64,000 bases of DNA from JAIRNF01 sp031551125. GTDB taxonomy: Bacteria > Bacteroidota > Bacteroidia > Bacteroidales > UBA932. A program made the translations under genes and the position numbers. Position 1 is the stretch's first letter. Each line of letters opens with the position of its first letter. Positions 25,764 through 34,633 of this stretch are shown one piece after another. The stretch covers positions 124,001 to 188,000 of the forward strand of contig JAVBOB010000004.1 in NCBI GenBank assembly GCA_031551125.1, written 5' to 3'. The notes beneath the pieces are model-generated. The model was given only the letters and a program-made list of their open reading frames with translations, was not told where the DNA came from and did no database searches.

Positions 25764-27041
25764 CTAGTAGCCGTACCTCTTTTTCCAAAGTACCGACAGC
25801 CTTGCCCGTATCTCCTTCTCCTTTGTGTTTTGAGCAGGTTCATAAAATACCTTTCCGCTAATCTCCTTCGGCAAAAACTCCTGTTCTACAAAATTTCCAT
25901 CGTAGCTGTGCGCATACTTATAGTCATCACCGTAACCCAGCTGTTTCATCAGCTTGGTAGGCGCGTTACGTAAGTGTAAAGGAACAGGCAGGTTACCCGT
26001 TTGTTTCACAAAAGCCAAAGCGGCATCAATCGCCATGTATGATGAGTTACTTTTTACGCTGGTGGCCAAATAAACCGCCGCTTCCGAAAGCAGAATGCGA
26101 GCTTCAGGCATACCGATTTTATTTACCGCGTCAAAACAGGCGTTAGCAATAAGCAGGGCGTTCGGATTGGCAATCCCAATATCTTCGGCAGCCAGTATAA
26201 CCATACGGCGGGCTATAAACAGCGGGTCTTCTCCCCCGTCAAGCATACGTGCCATCCAGTATATGGCAGCGTTAGGGTCGCTCCCTCTAATGGATTTAAT
26301 AAATGCCGATATGATATCGTAGTGTTGCTCTCCGTTTTTATCGTATAGCGCAATATTTTCCTGTAGTCGTTCCGTAACAATCTTATTATCAATAACAACT
26401 ATTTCGTCTGCCCCAAACGTATTGATAACCAGCTCCAGTACGTTTAATAGCTTGCGGGCATCACCTCCCGAAAAGCGGAATAATGCTTCCGTTTCTCGAA
26501 TATCAAATTTGCGATTTTTAAGCTCAACATCCGTTTCAACCGCACGTTTAAGTAAACGCTCCAAATCATCCTTTTCTAATGATTTAAGTACGTACACCTG
26601 ACAGCGAGAAAGTAGCGGACTGATAACCTCGAACGAGGGATTTTCGGTAGTAGCGCCAATCAGCGTAACTATCCCCTGCTCCACCGCGCCAAGCAACGAG
26701 TCTTGCTGTGATTTGCTGAAACGATGAATTTCATCAATAAACAGTATGGGGTTAGGCGTATTAAAAAAACGTTGACGTTTGGCATCCTCTATTACCTCGC
26801 GAACATCCTTCACCCCCGAGTTTACGGCGCTCAACACGTAAAACGGACGGTTCTGCGCATTTGCCAAAATCTTTGCCAGCGTAGTTTTACCCACGCCCGG
26901 AGGCCCCCATAGGATAAACGAAGAAATGTTACCCGACTCTATCATAGTGCGCAGTACCGCCCCCTGACCTACAAGGTGCTGCTGACCTATATACTCATCA
27001 AGGTTTTTGGGGCGTAAACGTTCTGCTAAAGGTGCTGCCAT
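25764..27041 (-). CDS. rarA: Replication-associated recombination ATPase RarA (MgsA)
   Basis: A 425-residue AAA+ clamp-loader-like ATPase that acts at stalled forks. ATG 27041 gives MAAPLAERLRPKNLDEYIG, the usual family start; an earlier in-frame start at 27083 adds 14 unlikely residues. Walker A is GPPGVGKTTL, Walker B LFIDEIHRFS and sensor 1 GATTENPSF, with the C-terminal tetramerisation part around DPNAAIYWMARML and VPLHLRNAPTKLM. It is followed on the same strand by the S23-type gene. Confidence 0.96.
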   Translation of the reverse strand: MAAPLAERLRPKNLDEYIGQQHLVGQGAVLRTMIESGNISSFILWGPPGVGKTTLAKILANAQNRPFYVLSAVNSGVKDVREVIEDAKRQRFFNTPNPILFIDEIHRFSKSQQDSLLGAVEQGIVTLIGATTENPSFEVISPLLSRCQVYVLKSLEKDDLERLLKRAVETDVELKNRKFDIRETEALFRFSGGDARKLLNVLELVINTFGADEIVVIDNKIVTERLQENIALYDKNGEQHYDIISAFIKSIRGSDPNAAIYWMARMLDGGEDPLFIARRMVILAAEDIGIANPNALLIANACFDAVNKIGMPEARILLSEAAVYLATSVKSNSSYMAIDAALAFVKQTGNLPVPLHLRNAPTKLMKQLGYGDDYKYAHSYDGNFVEQEFLPKEISGKVFYEPAQNTKEKEIRARLSVLWKKRYGY

Positions 27042-27078
27042 TGCTGCTGAAAAATATCTGTAAAGATAAGCTATGCGA

Positions 27079-27268
27079 AGCAAAGAACAAGGATGAGAAT
27101 AGACAAAAGAGCTAAGATGATAGACTTTGATAAAACTGGTTTAAGTCCTTATTTCCATCCGCTTCCTAGTCTTTTTATCCTTATTCATTGTTCCAATTTT
27201 TTCATCTTTGTTCTTTTATCCAACTTACTTCTAATCTTTTGTCTTTTCATCTTTGTTCCTTTATCCAT
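27079..27268. repeat. Intergenic CAAAGAACAAGGATG-type repeat
   Basis: The plus strand carries CAAAGAACAAGGATGAGAAT at 27079. Reverse-complement units follow, including two near-identical 23-bp blocks at 27199-27221 and 27244-27266 (TTCATCTTTGTTCTTTTATC type, one mismatch). Same family as 21693-21857. Confidence 0.7.
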
Positions 27269-27283
27269 ATTTCAATAACTTTA
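27252..27283 (+). promoter_or_regulatory. Bacteroidota-type promoter inside the repeat edge
   Basis: TTTG at 27252-27255, 20 bp spacer, TAACTTTA at 27276-27283, 28 bp before the start codon at 27311. The -33 element lies within the last repeat unit, so the repeat supplies part of the promoter. Confidence 0.5.
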
Positions 27284-27310
27284 CGCACTATAATAACTAA
27301 AAAAGATACT

Positions 27311-27865
27311 ATGTCATCATACGATTTAGCAGCCGGAACACGCATAGACCATGAGCGCTACGGCGAAGGTATTATTACCAAAAACAACCTTACCGATTAC
27401 GAGGTAATTTTTGAACGAGGTGGTAAAATGAGCATCCTGAAATCTAACGGGGGCTTTACCATTGTAGAAGAAGTAGAGGCAACGGATACTACGCCACGCA
27501 TGTCACTGGCCGAAGCGGAAGCGTTGGTAACACAGGTTTTAGAAAAGTACGGAGCGACACAGGAAGTTGTCCCACTGGGCGAACGTTGGATTGGTGGTAA
27601 GCTGGTGCTGGTTCCCTCTAACCCTTCGCTGCAAAGCAAGGAAATACCCATTGAAACCTTCTTCCACAAAATAGTAATGCTACGCGACCGCTTGCGCGTG
27701 CTGGAGCAAAACATTAACAGCCACCCTAAGCTGAACGATGAAGAGCGCGTAAACCTGCAACAGTACATTACCCGCATATACGGCAGCCTTACCACCTTTA
27801 ACCTGCTGTTTAAGGATAAGGAAGATAACTTTGTGGGAAGCGGAAGTAAAGAAAGTGCGGAGTAA
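27311..27865 (+). CDS. Conserved hypothetical protein with a tudor/SH3-like N-terminus
   Basis: A 184-residue protein from ATG 27311; upstream in-frame codons lie in repeats. Residues 6-50 (GTRIDHERYGEGIITKNN then YEVIFERGGKMSIL) resemble the small beta-barrel (HxxxGxG...V.F) at the C-terminus of UvrD-type helicases and other nucleic-acid-linked proteins. A helical C-terminal half (about 110-175) contains FFHKIVMLRDRLRVLEQNI. It has no signal peptide. The function is unknown; binding to nucleic acid is a guess from the barrel. A strong terminator follows. Confidence 0.7.
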   Translation: MSSYDLAAGTRIDHERYGEGIITKNNLTDYEVIFERGGKMSILKSNGGFTIVEEVEATDTTPRMSLAEAEALVTQVLEKYGATQEVVPLGERWIGGKLVLVPSNPSLQSKEIPIETFFHKIVMLRDRLRVLEQNINSHPKLNDEERVNLQQYITRIYGSLTTFNLLFKDKEDNFVGSGSKESAE

Positions 27866-27884
27866 TTGAAATAAGTGGCAAAAG

Positions 27885-27914
27885 ACGGCAGCTGGTAATC
27901 AGCTGCCGTTTTTA
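27885..27914 (+). terminator. Intrinsic terminator
   Basis: ACGGCAGCTG (27885-27894) pairs with CAGCTGCCGT (27900-27909) across five bases and is followed by TTTTTA. Confidence 0.85.
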
Positions 27915-28044
27915 TAACCAACCCAACATATAAAAACCCAAGGTACACCGTAGCGTACCCCGGGCCTGTCGTATTTGATATATAATATCGAAAAAGAGAC
28001 TATAAAACATTGGAGAAGGGGTATTGTTCAAAATGTTCTAAACT

Positions 28045-28112
28045 AAAAGAGCCGATAAATCTTAACAGATTTATTGGCTCTTTTGTATCCGGCACAGCCT
28101 TGCGGCTGCCGG
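28045..28112. terminator. Tandem hairpins after the type IX cargo gene
   Basis: A 17-base arm (28045-28061) pairs with 28068-28084 apart from one mismatch, flanked by A-run and T-run, so it works in both directions. A second GC hairpin (CCGGC...GCCGG) follows at 28089-28112. Confidence 0.75.
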
Positions 28113-28151
28113 TGTCAGAAATTATGTTCTTACGCGGTGAGAAAGTAAAAA

Positions 28152-29576
28152 CTACTCTCTAAACAAGTGCAGAAAGCCCTTGTACTGACCGCCGGAGTAT
28201 GAAATGTTATCCCAGCCCTGAGCGCTGATAATGTAGTAGTACACACCCGGTGAGCAATCGGCTCCCGTGCCTTTCATTTTTCCGTTCCAGCCCTGCCAGT
28301 CTTCGCTTCTACCGTTGTAATGGTATAGCTCTTTACCACCGCGGTTAAATATGTGCAGGTCTATGGTTTTAATAGAAACAGGTTCCTGTCCTCTTACAAA
28401 CTTGAATAAATCATTAACCCCGTCACCGTTGGGTGTAAATACGTTGGGCATTGCGTTGGGGTCAAATTTCGAAGGCAATACTTCAATATATGAAACATCC
28501 GGCGAAACCGACTTTAAATCAACCTTAGCAACACAGCCCGTAGCGCTATTTTTCACAATAAGACTATCGGGGTATTTTCCGGGTAGGTAACCGTCCAACT
28601 CCTCACCCTGATACATATACTTCGGATACACCTTCTCTGATATGCTTGTGCTAGTATATAACCACAGCACCTTACCACGGGTTTGTACGTTGTTAATGTT
28701 GTCCATCCCTATCCATGTATAGGTATCGGCGTTTTTACTTTGGCTATGATCAAAACGCAGGCGGTAAAGCGCGCTTCCCTTCACGGTTGTGGTTTCCGTC
28801 CATGTTTCTCCCGACTTTTCTTCCACCTTCATTACCGGATAAACAGAGATAGCGGGAATTTGAGGCGTTCCGGCTGTTGCGCTGTTTCCAAACGCGTTTT
28901 TCACCGTTGCGGTATAAGAGGCAGCAACAAGCGGAGCAGGGTCTGATATGGTTGTCCGAGCGGTTTGCTGCGAAATGCCCATCGGATTTTTCCAGTATGG
29001 GGTAATAGGAAGCCCGTCATATATATCTGTAGGGGTAGATTGCCATTCAATAGTTGTTCCGGTAGAAACGAAAATTGTACGTACAGGGCTTTGACTAATG
29101 TCGTAACAAAGGTATGTTGTCTTGGCTGTTGTACTTACATCAAGCCTAAGCGTACCGCAAACGTTATCGGGAGTAATGCTGTTTATTGCCAGCACATCCA
29201 TTATTACCGCTGCATACATAACCGTATCGTTATATACCCCACCGCCAACATTGGTTAAACTTACACGATAGCTGCCTGTTCCAATACTACTTACGTTGCC
29301 GGTATTGGCTAATAACGTATAGCTGGAGGTTGTGTTATCGTACATCTCCCATACAAAATCGGCATTGGTACCTGCAAGGGGATGTATAGCGTTAAGCGTG
29401 GCGCTGGTTGCGCTCTCGGACGCTGAATAGTATATAAACGCAGGCATGGCTGCAATTCCCGTATCGTACTTTTTGTCAGAACCCGGAGCGGTTATCTGCG
29501 CCGAGGCCACGGTTGTACACGTTAGAGTCGCAAGTGCGATAATTCCTTTTTTAAGCAAGTTATTTATCTTCATCAT
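28152..29576 (-). CDS. Exported protein with C-terminal type IX (CHU_C) sorting domain
   Basis: A 474-residue protein with an N-terminal signal peptide (about 1-26, ends TVASA before Q). The body is Thr/Ser/Ala-rich with beta-sandwich or Ig-like character. The last ~90 residues are a gliding-motility-type C-terminal domain: NVFTPNGDGVNDLFKF, then IFNRGGKELYH, W-x-G-W-NGK, and CSPGVYYYIISAQGWD. This domain directs export by the type IX system and surface attachment, so the host should have that system. The substrate of the protein is unknown. It has its own -7 box at 29597-29604, and follows the HmuY-like gene by 77 bp. Confidence 0.88.
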   Translation of the reverse strand: MMKINNLLKKGIIALATLTCTTVASAQITAPGSDKKYDTGIAAMPAFIYYSASESATSATLNAIHPLAGTNADFVWEMYDNTTSSYTLLANTGNVSSIGTGSYRVSLTNVGGGVYNDTVMYAAVIMDVLAINSITPDNVCGTLRLDVSTTAKTTYLCYDISQSPVRTIFVSTGTTIEWQSTPTDIYDGLPITPYWKNPMGISQQTARTTISDPAPLVAASYTATVKNAFGNSATAGTPQIPAISVYPVMKVEEKSGETWTETTTVKGSALYRLRFDHSQSKNADTYTWIGMDNINNVQTRGKVLWLYTSTSISEKVYPKYMYQGEELDGYLPGKYPDSLIVKNSATGCVAKVDLKSVSPDVSYIEVLPSKFDPNAMPNVFTPNGDGVNDLFKFVRGQEPVSIKTIDLHIFNRGGKELYHYNGRSEDWQGWNGKMKGTGADCSPGVYYYIISAQGWDNISYSGGQYKGFLHLFRE

Positions 29577-29596
29577 AATGAGATTATCCAGCTATG

Positions 29597-29604
29597 CAAA
29601 AATA
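29597..29604 (-). promoter_or_regulatory. Promoter -7 element of the type IX cargo gene
   Basis: Minus-strand TATTTTTG, a perfect TAnnTTTG match, 20 bp before the start codon. No clear TTG was found at the -33 position. Confidence 0.4.
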
Positions 29605-29653
29605 GCATAAAAAGGAATAGGTATAACAGCTGAGACTAAAAAGGAGCTACCTA

Positions 29654-31042
29654 CTATTGCAACAGTGCATACTGAATATTCGGATAACCTCTTTTATTAC
29701 CGTTTCCGGTAAGGCTCGTAAAACGTAATTTATATACACTTCCCGAAGGGTCTTTTACTACATAAAACCTATCGGATTTAACTCCGGCTCCACCTGACGG
29801 GCCTCCCGTAGAACGCCAGCCGGAACCTATTGATATGCGGTTGCTGTTTGCAAACAGTGCATCATTGACATTTGCGGAAGAAAATGCCTCATACGTAATG
29901 CTGCTTGTAAGTATTTCGACAGCCTTAGTACCTCCTGTTGTATTCACAAAAACTAAGTCTGAATAAGGCATAGGAATATTGCTACCCATATAAAAGAACG
30001 GATAAACCCCTCTAGTCCATACAATATCCCATTTAGCTCCTTCGGGCTCTACGCTTACAATGCTGTTAGCCTCACATGATACAAACTTGAAGCTGTACGC
30101 AGCATCTTTAGGTATATCAATGGTTTTGTATGTAGCATCCGCAATTTTCGCATACTGCAACGTATATCCGTTGTTTTTACGAAGTACACGTATTTTCATC
30201 CAATCACGCGGAGGCGTTCCGCTTTCCGAACCCGGGTTAATGATATAAACCTTATTATTCGCATCAACTTCGCTGACCGAGGCAATTGCTGTTTTTGTCA
30301 AATCTCCTTCCGGATCATCCACTATCTCCATACCCATTGATGCGTTCATGGAAATAACCAGCGTAGAACCCAATCCCAACGTATCTGCTGCCGCTACCGT
30401 AGCAAGGTCGTTCTTATCAAGTTTCTTTGCTGCCGCAAGCGATGCATAGTTGATAATAGCTCTGAAATCATCATCCTTGCAGTAAAAACCAAAATCCCAT
30501 GATTTACGAAGAACCGTTGTTTGCCTATTGGCGCTCAGATCAACAAATACGGAGTTTGCCGCATTTGAACCGCCCTCTCCCCCATTAAGTTCTAAGCTGC
30601 CTCCTTGCGATTGGAGGGGAGAAAATTTAAGCGTAAGACCGGCATGCTTTGTGCCTATAACACAGGGTGCGTTTACCGATGCAAGCTTGAATGCTATGCT
30701 TTCGTTACCATCAAAAAAAGTTTCGCCAATTTTTGTAACGGTAACCGTTCCGCCGGTTTGTCCGGCAGGAATACAAAGATTTATAGTATTATTATCTGCC
30801 TCAGGTTGGGTGGTATATTGCGTTCCGTATCCAACGCCCAAACCCTGCAACGATATGCACACCGTAACATCCGTTTGTTGCGCATAATCTAGCGTAAGGG
30901 TGAGCGTGGCCCTTGTTTCGTCCCCGTCAATCCCCAGCTCGCTTGTCTCAAAATTCACAGAGTTATCCGGATAAGGGATATTTTCAATCTTACAGGAAGC
31001 AACCAGCATACCTGCCAGTAAAAAAAGTAGAAATTTTTTCAT
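29654..31042 (-). CDS. HmuY-like surface lipoprotein
   Basis: A 462-residue lipoprotein; lipobox LVASC with the lipidated Cys17. Residues about 25-145 form a Calx-beta-like sandwich (ETRATLTLTLDYAQQTDVTV). Residues about 150-462 match the HmuY family, with LRKSWDFGFYC, WMKIRVLRKNNGYTLQYAKI, KWDIVWTRG, FVNTTGG and the terminal PNIQYALL. HmuY of Porphyromonas gingivalis binds heme outside the cell and passes it to the receptor HmuR. A TonB-dependent receptor lies directly upstream here, which supports such a role. The heme ligands cannot be assigned from sequence alone. Confidence 0.82.
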   Translation of the reverse strand: MKKFLLFLLAGMLVASCKIENIPYPDNSVNFETSELGIDGDETRATLTLTLDYAQQTDVTVCISLQGLGVGYGTQYTTQPEADNNTINLCIPAGQTGGTVTVTKIGETFFDGNESIAFKLASVNAPCVIGTKHAGLTLKFSPLQSQGGSLELNGGEGGSNAANSVFVDLSANRQTTVLRKSWDFGFYCKDDDFRAIINYASLAAAKKLDKNDLATVAAADTLGLGSTLVISMNASMGMEIVDDPEGDLTKTAIASVSEVDANNKVYIINPGSESGTPPRDWMKIRVLRKNNGYTLQYAKIADATYKTIDIPKDAAYSFKFVSCEANSIVSVEPEGAKWDIVWTRGVYPFFYMGSNIPMPYSDLVFVNTTGGTKAVEILTSSITYEAFSSANVNDALFANSNRISIGSGWRSTGGPSGGAGVKSDRFYVVKDPSGSVYKLRFTSLTGNGNKRGYPNIQYALLQ

Positions 31043-31060
31043 CTCAATTACTATAAAATC

Positions 31061-31206
31061 TGTTTACCCCCAACTCCCTAAAGGGGGCTTTTTCAACACA
31101 TAGGTACATAGAGCATATAGTACACATAGCTCTTTCATACACATTATTGCAAATATTTATTAGTTGACAAATAGCATAAGCTATGTGTCTCTCTGTACCT
31201 ATGTGG
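31061..31206. repeat. Composite intergenic repeat (C/G hairpin plus CACATAGG arms)
   Basis: Left part 31061-31130: TTTACCCCCAACTCCC, TAAAGGGGGC, then CAACACATAGGTACATAG. Right arm 31181-31206: CTATGTGTCTCTCTGTACCT, then ATGTGG, the reverse complement of the left arm in style. It lies between the receptor and HmuY-like genes, and no promoter is evident, so read-through is possible. Confidence 0.7.
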
Positions 31207-31220
31207 TAAAATCGTAATCT

Positions 31221-33503
31221 TTACAGCTGTATGTTAAGCCCCACAAAGTATGAACGCCCGTAGCTCATGGCAATATCGGTTCCTCCGGTTTGCTGCAACC
31301 TAGTTACGTCAAGCAAATTCTTTACTCCGGCATTTAACGATAAATATTTGAAAAGTGATTTACTCACCGTAAGGTCAACCCACGTATAGCCATCCTGCTC
31401 ATTCTTATAAATTGAGGATGTGCTGCTGTTTTGTCGATATTCCGGCATTACTCCCGTGTACTTACAGTATAAGCTGAAGCCAAGACCTATTTTAGGGAGG
31501 TTATATGCTGCCGTACCGTTTATTTCAGGCGACCAAACAAACTCGGGTAGCTCTTCCGTCAACGTACCGTTATCGGTAAACTTATTGTATCGTCCTATGT
31601 ACGACGCACCAATGGAAAGCTGCAGGTTATTCCACGCTATCGTATTCTCCCACATAAGCCCTGTTGTTTTATACCTGTCGGTATTTACATAAGTGTTTAC
31701 TGTAGTATTGTCAATGGGTGCAATGGTAATTCTGTTACGAAAATCGTTATAAAAGGCAGATAAAACAGCTGTGTACCTGAATCGTTCTTTGGCTACCGCC
31801 CTCCACGTGTATGATGCGGTGAAGCTGTTTGAATGCTCCGCCTCCAAATCGGTGTTTCCTTTTATACTATGATTGGTGTCGAAGAAGTAAAAGTATAGCT
31901 CTCGTAGTGCCGGAGCCCTGAAACCCATAGCGTAGGATACGCGCAAATCCATATCATGCCTGAGCTTAAGCTTCGTATTAATAGAAGGAATAGCCGGAGG
32001 TGCATCGTAAAGTGAGTTCACGCTAAACCTAAGCCCCGGGCGAACGTTGAGCCAGCTCCAAGGGGTAATTTCAGCGGAAATAAACAATGAATAGTCGGCT
32101 ATATCCGGTTTACCGGCAATACGGTCTCCGCTAGCCATATCATACCTGTATTCTAGTCCGCCTTGAAAAGCAAATACATTAGATGCTTTAAACTGCGTAG
32201 TGCCACGAGCAAATGCGCTACGAACTACAGACTCATCCTGCTCTCCTGCACCAAGCGTTAGCGTTCGCTTTCCGGTGGTAAAATCAACTTGAGATGTCTG
32301 CGTTTTACGGTTATAATCCTGATAAGATGCCGATAGGTTAAAACTCCACTTGGAGGACGGAGTCCAGCTGGCTTGTGCTATGTGCGTATAGCGGTTGGTA
32401 TAAAAATGCTTATCAATTGCCGTGTTTTGCAATGAAACATCACCTAAGCCTTTCACATCCTCAAACAGGTAGTTTAGTCGATAGTAAGCGTTGAACTTTT
32501 TCGTTCTATAACCAAGCTGTCCGCTTGACAGCCATTGGTCTTTCGGCTTCCACTCCTTTGCTCTTCCTGTATAGCTGCCCTGCCAGCCGCCAAAGTCATT
32601 TCTGGTGATACTTCCGCTCGCATTTAGCCCTGTTGCGTGGTCAAAATTTACCGTTAGGTTTTCGTTGTGTACTCCTTTTCCGGTAAAAAATTCGTACTCA
32701 TCCCCCGCCGTTTCTTCCTGTACCCTAAGTAGTACGCCAACCTTAGCCTTTTTTGCTCCTTCTGCCAGTAATCCGTCGGTGGTATTTTTCTTGGTAATAA
32801 GGTTTACTACTCCCGCCAACGCGTCGGAACCGTAAACAACGGACATAGGTCCTTCAACTACCTCTATCCGTTCAATTGTATTTAAATCTATTTGGCTAAG
32901 GCTTTGCTTATTAGAACCACGGTCAACCAGCGGAACGCCATCAAGCAGTACCTTTACGTTTTGGCCGGACATGCCCATAACCTGCACATCAACCTCGTCA
33001 AGCGCCATATCGTTAGAAAGTCTGAAACCCAACTCCGTATTCAGCACATTTAAAACGCTGGTTGCCGCTTTCTGCTTTATTTCCGCTTGCCCTATTGAGC
33101 GTACTTGGTAAACGGAGTTTCGTAAAGACTGGGGTCTATACTGTCCTGTAACAACTACATCATTTAAGTAAATTGAGCCTTGCGTCAGCCGAATTGTATC
33201 AAGTTCGGTAAGCTTACCACTATTTATTGTTACATTGGTAGTATATGCGTTGTTGCCCAAGCAATCTATCACTAAAGTATAATTTCCGACAGGGGCGGTA
33301 AGCGTAAAACAACCGTTAAGGTCGGCGTTTACCGTGTATTTGGTATCTTTCAAATAAACCTGAGCAAATTCTACGGGTTTGTTGTCCTTATCATCGGTAA
33401 TAACTACTCCTTTAACGCTTCCGCTATTTGCAGTAGCCGACTGAGCTTGTACATAGAAAGATGATAATATCAGGTATAAAAAAAAGGTACAGTAGCTTTT
33501 CAT
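31221..33503 (-). CDS. TonB-dependent receptor, HmuR/heme-receptor-like
   Basis: A 760-residue outer-membrane receptor from ATG 33503; an earlier in-frame GTG is at 33515. Signal peptide about 1-20 (ends FYVQA before Q). An N-terminal carboxypeptidase-regulatory-like domain (about 30-110) precedes a plug with VLNVLNTELGFRLSND and VEGPMSVVYGSDALAGVVNLI. The barrel holds GFRAPALRELYF and GNTDLEAEHS, corresponding to the FRAP and NPNL boxes of heme receptors, although NPNL is NTDL. The last residues GLNIQL fit a barrel end. With the HmuY-like gene downstream it forms a likely heme uptake pair. Confidence 0.9.
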   Translation of the reverse strand: MKSYCTFFLYLILSSFYVQAQSATANSGSVKGVVITDDKDNKPVEFAQVYLKDTKYTVNADLNGCFTLTAPVGNYTLVIDCLGNNAYTTNVTINSGKLTELDTIRLTQGSIYLNDVVVTGQYRPQSLRNSVYQVRSIGQAEIKQKAATSVLNVLNTELGFRLSNDMALDEVDVQVMGMSGQNVKVLLDGVPLVDRGSNKQSLSQIDLNTIERIEVVEGPMSVVYGSDALAGVVNLITKKNTTDGLLAEGAKKAKVGVLLRVQEETAGDEYEFFTGKGVHNENLTVNFDHATGLNASGSITRNDFGGWQGSYTGRAKEWKPKDQWLSSGQLGYRTKKFNAYYRLNYLFEDVKGLGDVSLQNTAIDKHFYTNRYTHIAQASWTPSSKWSFNLSASYQDYNRKTQTSQVDFTTGKRTLTLGAGEQDESVVRSAFARGTTQFKASNVFAFQGGLEYRYDMASGDRIAGKPDIADYSLFISAEITPWSWLNVRPGLRFSVNSLYDAPPAIPSINTKLKLRHDMDLRVSYAMGFRAPALRELYFYFFDTNHSIKGNTDLEAEHSNSFTASYTWRAVAKERFRYTAVLSAFYNDFRNRITIAPIDNTTVNTYVNTDRYKTTGLMWENTIAWNNLQLSIGASYIGRYNKFTDNGTLTEELPEFVWSPEINGTAAYNLPKIGLGFSLYCKYTGVMPEYRQNSSTSSIYKNEQDGYTWVDLTVSKSLFKYLSLNAGVKNLLDVTRLQQTGGTDIAMSYGRSYFVGLNIQL

Positions 33504-33578
33504 TGGGCTTATCACTAGTATTGGCGACTAGCAACATACCCATTGCATATACGTTTAGGCATGTCGCTTTCTTAACGG

Positions 33579-33609
33579 CAAAAATACGACAAGCCTCAAA
33601 AGCCGGCAA
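33579..33609 (-). promoter_or_regulatory. Promoter of the TonB receptor gene
   Basis: On the minus strand TTG (33607-33609), 20 bp spacer and TATTTTTG (33579-33586). The start codon at 33503 is about 75 bp downstream. No Fur-type operator was recognised. Confidence 0.5.
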
Positions 33610-33639
33610 TCACTAGTTATAGGGATTAAAGTTAAATAC

Positions 33640-33812
33640 TCTCCCCAAGGGGCAGCCCTCAACACATAGGTACAATAGGTACACATATGCACATAGTCCT
33701 CCTATATTTGTATGGCTTATGCTCATCTTAAGGGGGGTGACAAAATGCCGGTAAGTATGAGTATAACAATCTATGTGTTTTTATGCACCTATTGAGTCTA
33801 TGTGGTAAAAGA
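33640..33812. repeat. Composite intergenic repeat, third copy
   Basis: CCCCAAGGGG (33643-33652) is followed by CAACACATAGGTACAATAGG and ends CACATAG at 33697. The inverse arm runs 33771-33810 (CTATGTGTTTTTATGCACCT, then ATTGAGTCTATGTGGTAAAA). The 73 bp between the arms hold no gene. Confidence 0.7.
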
Positions 33813-33914
33813 ATAGATGCCTCAAAAGGAATGGGAGTTATTAATCAATCATTTTAGTACATCAGAAGAATGTTTTATGTATTTTTGAAGAAACCTTCTA
33901 AACCAATACGCTAT

Positions 33915-34553
33915 ATGAAAACAATTGCACTTATCATTACTGCCTTGTCATTTGCTGTAATGGCAAACGCTCAGGAGTTAACGAGCATTAAGCTCAACGA
34001 ACCCAATAAAGACAGGGGAACATCTATAATGAAAGCCTTGGACAACCGCCACTCTACCCGCGAATTTTCTACGGATAAGCTAAGCCTGCAAGACCTCTCC
34101 GATTTGCTTTGGGCAGCCAACGGTGTAAACCGCCCTGACGGACGCAGAACTGCAGCTACCGCCAGAAACAATAACGACATTGACGTGTACGCCATTATGG
34201 AAGAAGGCGCTTACATCTATGACCCCAAAGCACATGAGCTGAAGCCCGTTGTTGCCGGAGATTACCGTGTTTTAATTGCCGATACACAACCCTCAGTAAA
34301 AGATGCACCTATCTGCCTGCTGATTGTTTCTGACATTTCTCGTTTCAAAGGACTTGATGTTGAAGTACAAAAACAATGGGGTGCACTTGATGCCGGCATT
34401 GTTGCTCAAAATGTTATGTTGTTTGCTTCGGGCTGTGGTTTTGTAACCGTACCACGGGCTTACATGAAAAAGGATGAGCTGAAAAAGGTACTGATGCTAT
34501 CGGAAACTCAAATACCCATGCTCAATACTCCGGTTGGATATCCTAAAAAGTAG
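33915..34553 (+). CDS. Exported nitroreductase-family protein (SagB-type)
   Basis: A 212-residue protein from ATG 33915, which gives a signal peptide (MKTIALIITALSFAVMANA before Q). The flavin-binding nitroreductase fold shows SIMKALDNRHSTREF, LSDLLWAANGVNRPDGRRTA-type FMN-site residues, DAGIVAQNVMLFASGCG and a closing TPVGYPKK. It should bind FMN and use NAD(P)H-derived electrons, which is unexpected for an exported protein. Similar exported members occur in this phylum. The substrate is unknown. It is convergent with tnaA. Confidence 0.85.
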   Translation: MKTIALIITALSFAVMANAQELTSIKLNEPNKDRGTSIMKALDNRHSTREFSTDKLSLQDLSDLLWAANGVNRPDGRRTAATARNNNDIDVYAIMEEGAYIYDPKAHELKPVVAGDYRVLIADTQPSVKDAPICLLIVSDISRFKGLDVEVQKQWGALDAGIVAQNVMLFASGCGFVTVPRAYMKKDELKKVLMLSETQIPMLNTPVGYPKK

Positions 34554-34582
34554 AGCAGGTAACATGTACAAAAAAAAATGAA

Positions 34583-34609
34583 AAGAGGGAGCTTTTAAAG
34601 CCCCCTCTT
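34583..34609. terminator. Bidirectional terminator
   Basis: AAGAGGG (34583-34589) pairs with CCCTCTT (34603-34609), with a palindromic GCTTTTAAAGC inside and A- and T-rich flanks. Confidence 0.75.
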
Positions 34610-34633
34610 CTTATATTCTTTTACAACCCTAAA

